Below, in pieces: positions 55,873 through 64,000 of a DNA stretch of 64,000 nucleotides. Source of the stretch: Roseovarius autotrophicus (lineage in GTDB: Bacteria; Pseudomonadota; Alphaproteobacteria; Rhodobacterales; Rhodobacteraceae); assembly GCF_018069895.1 (NCBI RefSeq), contig NZ_JAGQDH010000001.1:372001-436000 (forward strand). The letters run 5' to 3'. How positions within the stretch are numbered: the first letter of the stretch is position 1; every line of letters starts with the position of its first letter. Both the position numbers and the translations under genes were made by a program. The notes under the pieces were generated by a model. That model did not search any database and was not told where the DNA came from. It saw only the letters and a program-made list of their open reading frames with translations.

Positions 55873-56516
55873 GGCTTCACCCCTTCACCGGTCAGCACCG
55901 TCTCGGAACGATAGGCCCCGTCGGGCGTGGTAGCCACAAGCGCATGATACCATCCCGGCACCTCATCGGACATCGTGACCGTCAGTTCCAGATCGCCAAA
56001 GCCCTGCATGCGCGCGTGGTTCGGATCCCCCTCGAAGGGGTGCAGCACCACCGTCTGCGTGGCCACCGCGCGGCCCGCCACCTCCGCCGTGCCCGGCACG
56101 ACCTCCACGGATTGCGTCATCGCCTCCTTGACGCGGTTTCGGATATAGAACGGGCTGCCCCCTGCCGTCGCAGCCATGTCGCGCACGACCTGTTCGTAAA
56201 AGACCATGATCATCGGGTTCCCGACACTCGCGGGAAAGCGGCCCATGATCCGGTGACGCTCGCCCTGCCGGAAATCGAGTTCGGCCAACTCCACCCCGTC
56301 CTCGGTGGCAAAGCCAAGCGCGATCTCGCCGGTGGCATTGTCCGCACTCTGCGGATCGCGCGCATTTTCGACCGTGCGGCGATAGAGCAGCGCGCCGCGC
56401 CGGTCGATCGTGTCGAGCGTGCCCTCGCGGAACAGCAGATCATAGGCCGGCACCGGCTCCGCCACCGCCATGCCTCCGAAACTCACTCCAAGGATCAGAA
56501 CCGCGCGCAGGATCAT
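55869..56516 (-). CDS. Exported protein of unknown function downstream of the hybrid kinase
   Basis: A 215-residue protein with a signal peptide (MILRAVLILGVSFGGMAVAEP). The start is taken at ATG 56516, 6 bases after a strong AAGGAGG; an in-frame ATG at 56567 overlaps the kinase stop by 4 bases and would put 17 charged residues before the signal peptide. The mature part is beta-rich (LLYRRTVENARD, FATEDGVELAELDFRQGERH, DLELTVTMSDEVPGWYHALV). No known family recognised; the coupling suggests a link with the sensory pathway. Confidence 0.72.
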   Translation of the reverse strand: MILRAVLILGVSFGGMAVAEPVPAYDLLFREGTLDTIDRRGALLYRRTVENARDPQSADNATGEIALGFATEDGVELAELDFRQGERHRIMGRFPASVGNPMIMVFYEQVVRDMAATAGGSPFYIRNRVKEAMTQSVEVVPGTAEVAGRAVATQTVVLHPFEGDPNHARMQGFGDLELTVTMSDEVPGWYHALVATTPDGAYRSETVLTGEGVKP

Positions 56517-56563
56517 GAGGGGCCTCCTTTTCTGGTCCAAGCCTAGGGGATCGTGCAGCGCTG

Positions 56564-58807
56564 TCATTTGAGACTTTTGTCGGTATCGCCGCCGTGCCGC
56601 ACCGCCCAGTCAATGAGCGGGCGCAGATGCGAAAGCTTCACCGGCTTGGAGATCACGGCGATATCGGCGCGCGCCGCCTCGCGTCGCAGCGCCTCGGAGC
56701 GGTTGGCGGTCACCAGGATCGCGGGCAGGTGCTGACCGCAAATGTCGCGCAGCGCCGCCACCGCATTGAGACCTGTCGCGCCCACATCGAGGTGGTAATC
56801 GGCCAGCACGATATCGGGGCGCACCCCCTCCGCCAGCCGCGCCAGCGCCTCGGCGCCGCTGCCCACCCCCGTCACCCGCGCCCCCCAGAGCCGGAGCCGC
56901 TCGGCAAAGGCAAAAAGCACATCGGCGTCGTTCTCGATCACCAGCACGTCATGGTCGAACGGCCCTTCGCTCGTGGCCGGGATCATAACCACCGGATCGC
57001 CGCGCCGCGCTTGCCAGTCCATCACCTCCATCGCGATGCTGAACACCGAACCGCGTCCCGGCGCGGAACGCACCCCGAGCGCATGCCCCAGATGCCGGCA
57101 GGCGCGATCCACAACCGACAGGCCAAGCCCCATGCCGGTACCGACACGCGCCTCGCCCGCGCGCGCGAACTCATCGAAGATCCGCGCCTGATCGGCGCGC
57201 CTTATGCCGATGCCGGTATCCCAGACCTCCAGCACCGCGCACGCGCCCCGCCGCCGCGCGCCCAACAGAACCCTGCCGCCCGCCTCTGTATACTGGATCG
57301 CGTTCACCACGAGGTTCTGGATCGAGCGGTGCAAATAGACCGGGTCCGAGCGAACAAAGACATGCGCGGGCACCACGTCGAGCCGCACCCCCTTGGCCTC
57401 GGCCAGGGGCAGTTGATCGGCAAAGACGCTTTCCATCATCGCACCCAGATTGACCTCGGAGGGCGTAACCGCATCCGGGTCGGCGCTGTCGAGCCGCGAG
57501 ATGTCGAGAAGCGCGTGCAAAAGCTGCTCGGTCGAGGAAAACGCCCGGTGCAGCCGGTCCACCATCGGCAGCAGATGCGACCCCTGCGCCGCCTCCTGCA
57601 AGGTCGAGATCAGCAGCTTCGCCGCGTTGATCGGCTGCAACAGATCATGGCTCGCCGCCGCCAGAAACCGCGTCTTGGACGACACCGCCGCCTCGGCCCG
57701 TTCCTTGGCCAGGCGTAATTCCTCCTCCACCCGTGCCTTTTGCTCGAACTGCTCGGTCAGCCGCGCATTGGCGCGGGTCAGTTCCGCCGTGCGCTCCATC
57801 ACCCGGTTTTCCAGCATCTCGGTCGCCCGCGTCTCAAGCGTGACGTCCTTCAATTCCACCAGAAACCCGCCATCGGGCAAGGTGTTGGCCTGCACATCGA
57901 GCACCCGGCCCTTGCCATGACGCACCCGGCGGCGAAGCCAGCCGGCTTTCTTCAACTGCTCTCGCCAGTTTGCCACTTCGAGAAAGGCATTGTCACGGAT
58001 GAGCGCCTTCGCCTGCATGAAGGCCAAAAGCCGTTCCAGCGTCGTGCCCCGGCCAAGTTCGCTTATCGGCACGTCAAGCAAGTGGCGAAACTGCCGGTTC
58101 TGCATCATCACCGCGCCCTCGGGCGAGAATGTGCAGACCCCCGAACTCATGTGCTCGAATACCGCCTGAAGGTAATCCGCCTGCCGGTCGATCAGCGTCT
58201 TTCGCTCCGACCGGTTGCGCCGGACGATCGGCGTGATGTCGGTCAGAAGCAGAACCACATTATCCGACGATGTGCGCTGAAGGCCAAGCTGATACCAGAT
58301 ATCGCCCGAAATCTCGATCAGGATCGACATGACGATCCCCGCCTCGCTGTCGTCCCCCATCGGCACCGCCGGGCGGTGAATCTTGCGGTCGGTCGAGACA
58401 AGGTAACGGCTCTGCACCATCAGTTCGAAATAACCATCCAGGCTCAGCCCCATCTTCACCCGCTCGGCGATATCGGGCAGCAGGTTGCGGAACAGATCGT
58501 TGCAGATATCAAGCCTGCCCTCGGTGAACAGGGCAAAGCCCTCGTGCATGGCCGACAGCGCCTCGTGCAGGTTGCGCCGCGTGCGCTCGCGGTCGCCGCG
58601 CATGGACTCAAGCTCGCTCGCCGCGCGTTCCAGATCGCGGGTCTTGGCGGCCACCTGCGCCTGCAACTCGATGGCCGACTGAAAGGCGCTATAGGCCGAA
58701 AGGCTCAGCTCGTTCTGTCGGTCGGCCCGCCGCATCAGCGCGGCGATGATCCGCTCCTGCCGCTCCAGCCGCACCTCGGGCGGCTGTGACGCGTCGATCA
58801 CGCTCAT
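56564..58807 (-). CDS. Hybrid sensor histidine kinase, NahK/ErcS'-like
   Basis: Soluble hybrid kinase of 747 residues without transmembrane segments. An N-terminal coiled coil (about 10-90) is followed by two PAS-like domains (about 85-195 and 210-325), HisKA with His387 in FLAAASHDLLQPINAAKLLI (the ASHDLLQPxNA form typical of NahK/ErcS'), the HATPase domain (NLVVNAIQYTEAGG, DTGIGI, GTGMGLGLSVVD) and a C-terminal receiver (DIVLADYHLD). In Pseudomonas the related kinase pairs with the NO-responsive FIST protein NosP and a LuxR-type regulator; the gene order here (regulator, FIST, kinase) matches. Overlaps the FIST gene by 4 bases. Confidence 0.9.
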   Translation of the reverse strand: MSVIDASQPPEVRLERQERIIAALMRRADRQNELSLSAYSAFQSAIELQAQVAAKTRDLERAASELESMRGDRERTRRNLHEALSAMHEGFALFTEGRLDICNDLFRNLLPDIAERVKMGLSLDGYFELMVQSRYLVSTDRKIHRPAVPMGDDSEAGIVMSILIEISGDIWYQLGLQRTSSDNVVLLLTDITPIVRRNRSERKTLIDRQADYLQAVFEHMSSGVCTFSPEGAVMMQNRQFRHLLDVPISELGRGTTLERLLAFMQAKALIRDNAFLEVANWREQLKKAGWLRRRVRHGKGRVLDVQANTLPDGGFLVELKDVTLETRATEMLENRVMERTAELTRANARLTEQFEQKARVEEELRLAKERAEAAVSSKTRFLAAASHDLLQPINAAKLLISTLQEAAQGSHLLPMVDRLHRAFSSTEQLLHALLDISRLDSADPDAVTPSEVNLGAMMESVFADQLPLAEAKGVRLDVVPAHVFVRSDPVYLHRSIQNLVVNAIQYTEAGGRVLLGARRRGACAVLEVWDTGIGIRRADQARIFDEFARAGEARVGTGMGLGLSVVDRACRHLGHALGVRSAPGRGSVFSIAMEVMDWQARRGDPVVMIPATSEGPFDHDVLVIENDADVLFAFAERLRLWGARVTGVGSGAEALARLAEGVRPDIVLADYHLDVGATGLNAVAALRDICGQHLPAILVTANRSEALRREAARADIAVISKPVKLSHLRPLIDWAVRHGGDTDKSLK

Positions 58808-59967
58808 ACCGGCCCGCCCCGCGCGGGCCCGAAGAACGCCACGCCGACAAAAGTCTGGTTCATGTGGACGCCGCCATGCTGCTCGCCATAGGTGTTGAAG
58901 CCCAGAACCCGGCGCGCGCGAAACACGTCCGAGACCTCGCGCGCGATCTGTTTCTGCTCGGCCTCCAGGCGGCGCAGCACGCAGTCAAAGCCAAGGATGA
59001 AATCGGGCGGCGCACCCTCGGCATCGCTCAGATCAAGCCCCGCGCGCAGGCTCTCGATCATGCCGCGCCCGCGCCCCAGCGTCATGATCACCCCGTCGTC
59101 GATCGCCGCCATGAACGACAGCGCGTCGGTCTCGGTCGCGTCCGCGATGGCGCGCACGTAATATCGCCCCCGGTGATGCACGAGGATCGGGTTCTCTGCG
59201 AAGATGCGCGGCGACAGATCCCCGCGCGCACAGCCCACGATCCGCGCATATTCCGGCGCCGCGGGCGCACCGTTGATCTCGAAGACAAGGCGATCCTCAG
59301 GGTCCGCCCCGGTGATGATCAGTTGCTCGCCGGTCGGCTGGAAATGGTCGAAATTCACCCCCTGAAAGTTCAGCGCCGTCTCGACCATGAGAACAACCGC
59401 GCCCCCCTTGATCAGCCGCCCGCCATGGAGCACGAAGGTCTCGTTGAATTCAAGCCCGTCCCCCGCCGAGCCGCCGAAAACAGGCGTGTCAGGCAACACC
59501 GCCTCCAGCGTCGAGATCAGCAGATCCTCCTGCTTGGACATCCCGTCGGCAAAAAGCAGGGCCAGCCGGTTCCAGCCGGGCGTGTGGCGAAACTGCGCAT
59601 CCAGCCGCTCCACCCGCGCGGCAATCTCCGAGATCGAGAACGGGCGCAGCCGATCGATCAGCACCGAGGCACAGCGGAAATACGCGCGCGGAAACGCCAT
59701 GAGCAACAGCGCCTCCGAGGCATAGCCCTCGGGCGTGATCTGCCCCGCCGAGGTGCAGCCAAAGACCGGAACCCCGTCCAGATGTACGTCGAGGGCACGT
59801 GCAACCGCACCCGGATCAAGGCTTTTCGGGATGAAGACCAGCGCGAAAGAGGTGGCCGCGAGGTCCACCCGCGCCACCACCTCGGCCACTGCCGCACCCG
59901 CCTCCGCCGCCTCTGAGGCGGCGACATGGACATGCTTCGGCCCCGTTCTGGTGGCGGCGTCGCGCAT
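58804..59967 (-). CDS. FIST-domain sensor protein (NosP-like)
   Basis: A 387-residue cytoplasmic protein with an N-terminal FIST domain (VFGCTSAGQITPEGYASEAL, LLFADGMSKQEDLLISTLEA, VFGGSAGDGLEFNETFVLHG) and a FIST_C domain (RIVGCARGDLSPRIFAENPI, ending GFNTYGEQHGGVHMNQTFVG). Proteins of this shape are NosP heme-binding NO sensors in several bacteria or small-molecule sensors in others. Its stop overlaps the kinase start (ATGA), and its ATG (59967) is two bases past the regulator's stop. A TTG at 59973 is the alternative start. Heme binding here is inference from the family. Confidence 0.85.
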   Translation of the reverse strand: MRDAATRTGPKHVHVAASEAAEAGAAVAEVVARVDLAATSFALVFIPKSLDPGAVARALDVHLDGVPVFGCTSAGQITPEGYASEALLLMAFPRAYFRCASVLIDRLRPFSISEIAARVERLDAQFRHTPGWNRLALLFADGMSKQEDLLISTLEAVLPDTPVFGGSAGDGLEFNETFVLHGGRLIKGGAVVLMVETALNFQGVNFDHFQPTGEQLIITGADPEDRLVFEINGAPAAPEYARIVGCARGDLSPRIFAENPILVHHRGRYYVRAIADATETDALSFMAAIDDGVIMTLGRGRGMIESLRAGLDLSDAEGAPPDFILGFDCVLRRLEAEQKQIAREVSDVFRARRVLGFNTYGEQHGGVHMNQTFVGVAFFGPARGGPV

Positions 59968-59969
59968 CC

Positions 59970-60680
59970 TCAACCGTTGAGATAGGCGCGCGTCTCGGGA
60001 TCGCCCGAGCCTTGCGCGCGGGCGTTGTTGACCAGAACCGCCGCCTGTGTGCGGTTCTTCACGCCCAGCCGGTTGAGCAGCGCGGTGATATGCGCCTTTA
60101 CCGTCGCCTCAGCCAGCGACAGCTCATAGGCAATCTGCTTGTTGGCCTTGCCCGCGCAGATCAGACGCATGATCTTCTGCTGCTGCGGGGTCAGGTTGGC
60201 CAGCGCCCGGTCGGCTTCGGTGGTCTCATCGGGCCGGGCATGCAGCGCCTCCACCATTGCCTGCGGCACATAGCAACGGCCCGCCCCCACCTGCGCGATG
60301 GCGCGGCGCAACTCCTGCGCCGAGGCCTCCTTGGGCAGATAACCTGCCGCCCCCTCACGCATCAGCGCCCGCACCAGCTCCGCCGAGGCAAGCGCCGAAA
60401 TGACCAGCACCGGCACGCCCCCCAGCCTCTCGCGCAGGCTCACAAAGCCCGAGATGCCAGCCACATCGGGCAACCGCAGATCAAACATCACCAGATCGGG
60501 AACCAGCCCCGCGTCAAGCTGCGCCAGCGTTTCGCGCAGGCTTGAGGTTTGCACCACCGTGCAGGACGGATAGACAAGGCAGATCGCCGCCGCCAGAGCA
60601 TCGCTGTACAGCGGGTGATCATCCACGATCAAAACAGATCCCGTGGCGAAACCCGACCGGATTTCGTCTCTTGTAACCAT
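59970..60680 (-). CDS. LuxR/NarL-type response regulator of the FIST/kinase cluster
   Basis: A 236-residue regulator from ATG 60680 (MVTRDEIRSGF), preceded by GGGGAGGAAACGCG. The receiver domain has VLIVDDHPLYSDALAAA, the phosphoacceptor in LVMFDLRLPDVAG and the Lys in YLPKEAS. The LuxR HTH reads LTPQQQKIMRLICAGKANKQ then IAYELSLAEATVKAHITALL. It is first of the coupled regulator - FIST - kinase run; similar to ErbR/FlhR-type regulators of alcohol and C1 metabolism, but the targets cannot be read from the window. Confidence 0.9.
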   Translation of the reverse strand: MVTRDEIRSGFATGSVLIVDDHPLYSDALAAAICLVYPSCTVVQTSSLRETLAQLDAGLVPDLVMFDLRLPDVAGISGFVSLRERLGGVPVLVISALASAELVRALMREGAAGYLPKEASAQELRRAIAQVGAGRCYVPQAMVEALHARPDETTEADRALANLTPQQQKIMRLICAGKANKQIAYELSLAEATVKAHITALLNRLGVKNRTQAAVLVNNARAQGSGDPETRAYLNG

Positions 60681-60700
60681 CGCGTTTCCTCCCCTGAAAA

Positions 60701-60728
60701 ATTTTATCCGGTCGCACACGATTTGCAA
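60701..60728 (-). promoter_or_regulatory. Promoter upstream of the response regulator
   Basis: On the minus strand TTGCAA (complement of 60723-60728) and TAAAAT (complement of 60701-60706) with a 16-base spacer, in the 84-base gap after the BatD-like gene. It would allow the sensory genes to be transcribed apart from the Bat-like genes. Confidence 0.5.
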
Positions 60729-60764
60729 GTGCCAGATGCGCAAGTTTCCCCCATGACGCGAACC

Positions 60765-61925
60765 TCACCTTGATGTGATCCCTCGCGACAGGTTCGTGAG
60801 ATCGGGTAGGACCTGCGCGCGCCCGAAGATCGCCCGGTCCAGTTGCGCAAGCGCCGCCCGCCTCCCGTCGTCATCGCCGTCGCGCGCAAGCAACGCCACC
60901 GTGGCCCGGCGCATCGCTCGCAAATCGCCCGTCCGGGCCGCGCGCCGCACCTCTCGCGCCAGCGGATCGACCAGCCGAAAGCGCCATCCGCCGGGCTGCC
61001 AACCCGCCAGCGCCCCGATCAGGCCACCACCAAAAACCGCCAGTGCCAGAAGGGCTTCGCCCCAGCCCGGCAAGCGCGCAGACGGGTGGGGAACGCGCTG
61101 CGCCCGGATTGGCACGACCTCGCCATAAGCCACGCGTTGCGCGCCGATCTCCACCCGCCGCGCCACTCGGCCCTCACTGTCGAAATAGTCGAACCCCACC
61201 GGTTCGACGATGGCCGAGACGCCGTTGCCGGGCCGGATCGTCCAGCGCCAGAACGTGACCGTGACCGGCCCGCGCGAGGTCAGGTCCACCAGGTGTCTGA
61301 CCGGATGGGCAAACACTCCTCCCGAGGGCGAGCGCATCTCGGGCATGGGCGGAATCATGCCGGGCAGCGCACCAAGCGCCTCCAGCCGGATCACCCGCAG
61401 CACACCCTCGCCGGGGGCAAGCTGATCGGGCGCGTTCGACCACTCGTCTCTGATCCGCAACTCGCGCACCGGGAACCACTCGGACAGGCGCACCGGCGCG
61501 GGCCGCACCGCGACGCGTACCGCTTCCGAGTACACCCTGTGCTCAAACCAGTTATCGCCCTCATCCGTAAGCGTCAGCCGATGGGCAAAGGGCGCAATCT
61601 CCAGCTCCCCCGCCGCCTCGGGAAAGAGCGCCATGCGCCGGGTAAAAACCTTGACCGGCTGCCCCCGCTCACGCTCCTCATGCCAGCTATCGGGGCCAAG
61701 CTGCGTCCAGCCAAAGCCGTCGAGCGCGGGCTGTTCCAGCTTTTCCAGCGTGATATGGCGGCGGTAACGGCCCACTATGGTGACAAGGATCATCTCGCCC
61801 GCATGGGGCAGATGCGCGCTCTCTTCCACCGTCACCGTCAGGCTCAACTCGCCAGAATGCACCTCGCGCGTCTGCGCCCAGGCCGCTTGAGGCCATAAAT
61901 AAAGCAAAAGAATCAATGCTCTCAT
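60765..61925 (-). CDS. BatD-like protein
   Basis: A 386-residue BatD/oxygen-tolerance family protein: signal peptide (MRALILLLYLWPQAAWAQ), a beta-rich periplasmic part (VTVEESAHLPHAGEMILVTI, RRMALFPEAAGELEIAPF) and one transmembrane helix (about 288-310, GWGEALLALAVFGGGLIGAL), with a short cytoplasmic helical tail. Such proteins occur with BatA/BatB VWA proteins and MoxR ATPases. Start overlaps the TPR gene stop by 4 bases. Confidence 0.8.
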   Translation of the reverse strand: MRALILLLYLWPQAAWAQTREVHSGELSLTVTVEESAHLPHAGEMILVTIVGRYRRHITLEKLEQPALDGFGWTQLGPDSWHEERERGQPVKVFTRRMALFPEAAGELEIAPFAHRLTLTDEGDNWFEHRVYSEAVRVAVRPAPVRLSEWFPVRELRIRDEWSNAPDQLAPGEGVLRVIRLEALGALPGMIPPMPEMRSPSGGVFAHPVRHLVDLTSRGPVTVTFWRWTIRPGNGVSAIVEPVGFDYFDSEGRVARRVEIGAQRVAYGEVVPIRAQRVPHPSARLPGWGEALLALAVFGGGLIGALAGWQPGGWRFRLVDPLAREVRRAARTGDLRAMRRATVALLARDGDDDGRRAALAQLDRAIFGRAQVLPDLTNLSRGITSR

Positions 61926-62572
61926 TGCTTGATCTCCCGCTTTCGGCGTTTGTGCTCCTGCGCGATCCGCGCCTTGAGGTAATCGCCCGGCACGTCGCGC
62001 AATTGCCGCAGCCAGCGCGCATCGGCGGCCACATGGCTGTCGGCAAAGACCCGTCGCACCGACAGCGGCCCGGTGCTGCGCAGATTGGCCTGCCCCACGC
62101 TCGCGCCGCTATTGGTGCTGTCCTCGCCGGTGCCCGAGGCGCGCCCGTCGCCGCGCCCGATAGGGGCGGCCACCTCCGGCCCCTCGCCGCGTTGCGGAAA
62201 AGCCGCAATCGTCTCCGGATCAAGCGCCGTTCCCGCGTAAAACGCTGCAACCAGATCGAAATTCGCCGTCGCCTGCGAATCGCCCGCCGCACGCCCGCGG
62301 TCATAGGCTTCCAGCGCCGCCGCGTAACGCCCTCGCCGCACCTCCGAATTACCGAGGTTCAGCAGCGCCCCCGCCGCCGCGAAATCCTCCGCCGCGCGGC
62401 CCATCTCGCCGGCCCGATACCACGCCACCCCGCGCCAGCCCGGATCGTCGAAAAGCGCCGCCGCCATCCGCGGCAGCCCAAGCGCCAGCGCCACCCGGCC
62501 AAAGGGCGCCGCCCCGCCCAGCACCAGCGCGACGGCCCCCGCCAGCACGGCCACAAGCGCCAGCGCCCTCAT
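61922..62572 (-). CDS. TPR-containing protein of the Bat cluster (BatC/MxaK-like)
   Basis: A 216-residue protein from ATG 62572 (MRALALVAVLAGAVALVLGG), whose start overlaps the stop of the VWA gene by 4 bases. One N-terminal membrane segment is followed by tetratricopeptide-like repeats (WYRAGEMGRAAEDFAAAGAL, LLNLGNSEVRRGRYAAALEA then YDRG) and a polar C-terminal region. In the methanol-oxidation literature the equivalent gene is mxaK. Its role is probably scaffolding of the VWA/BatD complex. Confidence 0.8.
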   Translation of the reverse strand: MRALALVAVLAGAVALVLGGAAPFGRVALALGLPRMAAALFDDPGWRGVAWYRAGEMGRAAEDFAAAGALLNLGNSEVRRGRYAAALEAYDRGRAAGDSQATANFDLVAAFYAGTALDPETIAAFPQRGEGPEVAAPIGRGDGRASGTGEDSTNSGASVGQANLRSTGPLSVRRVFADSHVAADARWLRQLRDVPGDYLKARIAQEHKRRKREIKQ

Positions 62573-63459
62573 GTCCCCGCCCGCCGAAAGAGGACCAGCA
62601 ACGGCACCAGCGCCAGCGCCAGCAGATACCGCCCCAGATCGTGCCAGAACAGAAGCCGGTAGCCCTGCCGCTCCAGCCGTGGCCGCGCGCCATCCGAGAG
62701 CCACGCCGCCAGCGCCCCCGCCTCCTGTGGCGCGAAAACCCGGCCCCCGCCCGCCGCCAGCGCCGCGCCTTGCGGTGCGTCCGTCACGACCGAGACCCGT
62801 GCGCCCGCTTGCGCGATGCGCGCCGCCTCCGCCTGCGTCGCCGCGTCTGCGCCCGCGCCACCGGTCAGCAGCACCACGTCGCCCGCCAGCACCTCGGCCA
62901 GCCGCAACCGCTCATGCGCCAGCGCCAGCGCCAGCGCCGGGGCCGCGCCCTCATCGGGCACCGTTGCGGCGTCGAGCACCAGAAGCGTCTGCGCCAGTTC
63001 ACGGTGATCCGCGCTCATGTCGAGCGCCGTGTAGGCGTCGCCCGCATAGACGATCAGGCCCGCGGGCCGCGCGCCCAGCCCCGTCACCGCCAGTTGCGCC
63101 GCGCCCAGCATGTCGGGCCAGCCGGGCCCGTCCGCAAAGCCCGCCGAAAGATCGACCACAAAGAGCACACCGTCGAGATTGCGATACGAGACCGCATCGC
63201 GCCGCTCTACCGCCGGTCCCGCCAGCGCCAGCACCAGAAACACGGCCAGGGCCAGCGCCGCGCCCAAGGCCCCGCCGCGCCCCGCACCGCCCGCCACGCG
63301 CCCCATCTCCGCCATCGCCGCCATCAGGCCGGGATCGGCCACGCGCCCCCAGTCACCCGCCGCTCCCCGCCCCCGCCAGAGCCAGAGCGCCAGAAGCCCC
63401 GGCAACGTCAGGGCAAGAAGCCACTCGGGCCGCAATACCGTGATCGCCAGCGCGCTCAT
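62569..63459 (-). CDS. VWA-domain protein, BatB/MxaL-like, degenerate metal site
   Basis: A 296-residue membrane protein from ATG 63459 (MSALAITVLRPEWLLALTLP) with helices near the N-terminus (about 10-27 and 65-83) and at the C-terminus (YLLALALVPLLVLFRR). The VWA domain starts FVVDLSAGFAD, where the MIDAS pattern DxSxS is reduced to DxSxG, and the second site reads LLTGGAG rather than LLTDGE. Metal binding is therefore doubtful. Starts within the stop of the next VWA gene (4-base overlap). Confidence 0.82.
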   Translation of the reverse strand: MSALAITVLRPEWLLALTLPGLLALWLWRGRGAAGDWGRVADPGLMAAMAEMGRVAGGAGRGGALGAALALAVFLVLALAGPAVERRDAVSYRNLDGVLFVVDLSAGFADGPGWPDMLGAAQLAVTGLGARPAGLIVYAGDAYTALDMSADHRELAQTLLVLDAATVPDEGAAPALALALAHERLRLAEVLAGDVVLLTGGAGADAATQAEAARIAQAGARVSVVTDAPQGAALAAGGGRVFAPQEAGALAAWLSDGARPRLERQGYRLLFWHDLGRYLLALALVPLLVLFRRAGT

Positions 63460-64000
63460 CCCGGCCCCCGCCACAGCATCGCCAGCGTGAGCAGCAGCGC
63501 AGCACCTGCGGGCCAACGCCACCAGTCGCGGTGGATCTCGGCGGCAAGCCCCGCGCTCTCGGTCGCCTCCAACCGGTCAAGCGCCGCGCCGACCGCTTCC
63601 AGATCCGCCATGTCGCGCACCCGGAAATAGCTCCCGCCCGAGACCTCGGCGATGGCGCGCAGGGTCGCCGCATCGACCACGCCGCGCTCGCCCGCCTCGG
63701 CGCTCTCGATGTCCTTGGGGCCAAGCGCGATGGTATGCACCCGCACCCCCATCCCCGCCGCAAGCGCCGCCACGCCGCGCGGATCGGTCTGCCCGGCATT
63801 GTTCTCGCCATCCGACATCAGGATCACCACGCGCGATTTCGCCTCCGATCCCTCCATCCGCTTGAGCGCGAGACCGAGACCGTCCGAGATATTGGTCGCC
63901 CGCCCGGAAAGACCGATTTCCGCCTGCTCGATACGCCGCGCCACCGCCTCGACATCATGGGTGAAGGGGGCGGCGACGTAGGCTTCGGAGCCGAACAGAA
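63456..64000 (-). CDS. VWA-domain protein, BatA/MxaC-like (N-terminal part outside window)
   Basis: The minus-strand frame runs from 63456 to the window edge without interruption; the 5' part lies beyond 64000. About 181 residues are visible: the second half of a VWA domain (AYVAAPFTHDVEAVARRIEQ, GLSGRATNISDGLGLALKRM, VVILMSDGENNAGQTDPRG with the MIDAS-type SDGE) and a C-terminal transmembrane helix (about the last 20 residues). In contrast to the next gene, its visible metal-site motif is intact. A GTG at 63944 is internal, not the start. Confidence 0.82.
   Translation of the reverse strand, partial: LFGSEAYVAAPFTHDVEAVARRIEQAEIGLSGRATNISDGLGLALKRMEGSEAKSRVVILMSDGENNAGQTDPRGVAALAAGMGVRVHTIALGPKDIESAEAGERGVVDAATLRAIAEVSGGSYFRVRDMADLEAVGAALDRLEATESAGLAAEIHRDWWRWPAGAALLLTLAMLWRGPG

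Overview
This 64 kb window is GC-rich, densely coded chromosomal DNA with core housekeeping genes. Codon use and gene content point to an alphaproteobacterium of the order Rhodobacterales (Roseobacter/Rhodobacter-like). Signs of this are a DksA with a single cysteine, the order ihfB - LapA-domain gene - trpF, a PHB-type 3-hydroxybutyrate dehydrogenase, TamA/TamB, and operators resembling FnrL and SqrR sites. I see no rRNA, tRNA, CRISPR array, insertion sequence, prophage or other obvious mobile element. No stretch over 300 bases lacks a gene.

Layout. 1-2120: 5' part of a nucleoside hydrolase (minus strand), then ihfB, a LapA-domain membrane protein and trpF. 2194-4812: the acetolactate synthase genes, preceded by a complete transcription attenuator whose leader peptide has five consecutive Ile/Val/Leu codons. 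4954-9358: selO, enolase, a DMT exporter and a LuxR-type response regulator. 9538-12194: an exported cysteine-free molybdopterin-fold protein coupled to a hybrid histidine kinase. 12282-22619: an RND efflux pair, then tamA-tamB. 22689-28653 (minus): a molybdopterin nucleotidyltransferase-like gene at the end of a polar amino acid ABC operon, one permease of which probably starts with ATT; then a signal-less PhnD-like protein coupled to a TerB protein, and bdhA. 28746-28821 (minus): a strong small-RNA candidate with its own promoter and terminator. 28936-35713: a peptide-type binding protein, entericidin, alr-mlaE-mlaF, radA, cvpA. 35843-41146: purF, a small protein, a SurA/PpiD-like chaperone, trpE. 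41242-42506: a periplasmic rhodanese behind overlapping FNR-type and SqrR-type sites, and a pseudouridine synthase. 42513-48438: FAD monooxygenase, dksA, moxR, an AraC regulator, a Tat-exported binding protein, a lytic transglycosylase. 48639-55489: ssb, typA, a LysM protein, a LOG-family gene, rarD-like, an exported protein, and bolA - small membrane protein - grxD. 55531-64000 (minus): a compact coupled cluster of Bat-like genes (two VWA proteins, TPR, BatD), a LuxR response regulator, a FIST (NosP-like) sensor, a hybrid kinase (NahK-like) and two exported unknowns.

How the parts relate. Amino-acid biosynthesis (trpF, trpE, ilv) is scattered; the ilv genes appear to sense charged branched-chain tRNAs through attenuation. 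Envelope functions recur (TamA/B, Mla-type transporter, SurA/PpiD-like chaperone, LysM, lytic transglycosylase, Bat cluster). Signalling is represented by two modules, each pairing a hybrid histidine kinase with an accessory sensor-like protein and a LuxR-type regulator. The signals most worth follow-up are the small RNA at 28.7 kb, the doubly controlled rhodanese promoter at 41.25 kb, the ilv attenuator and the FIST/kinase cluster.
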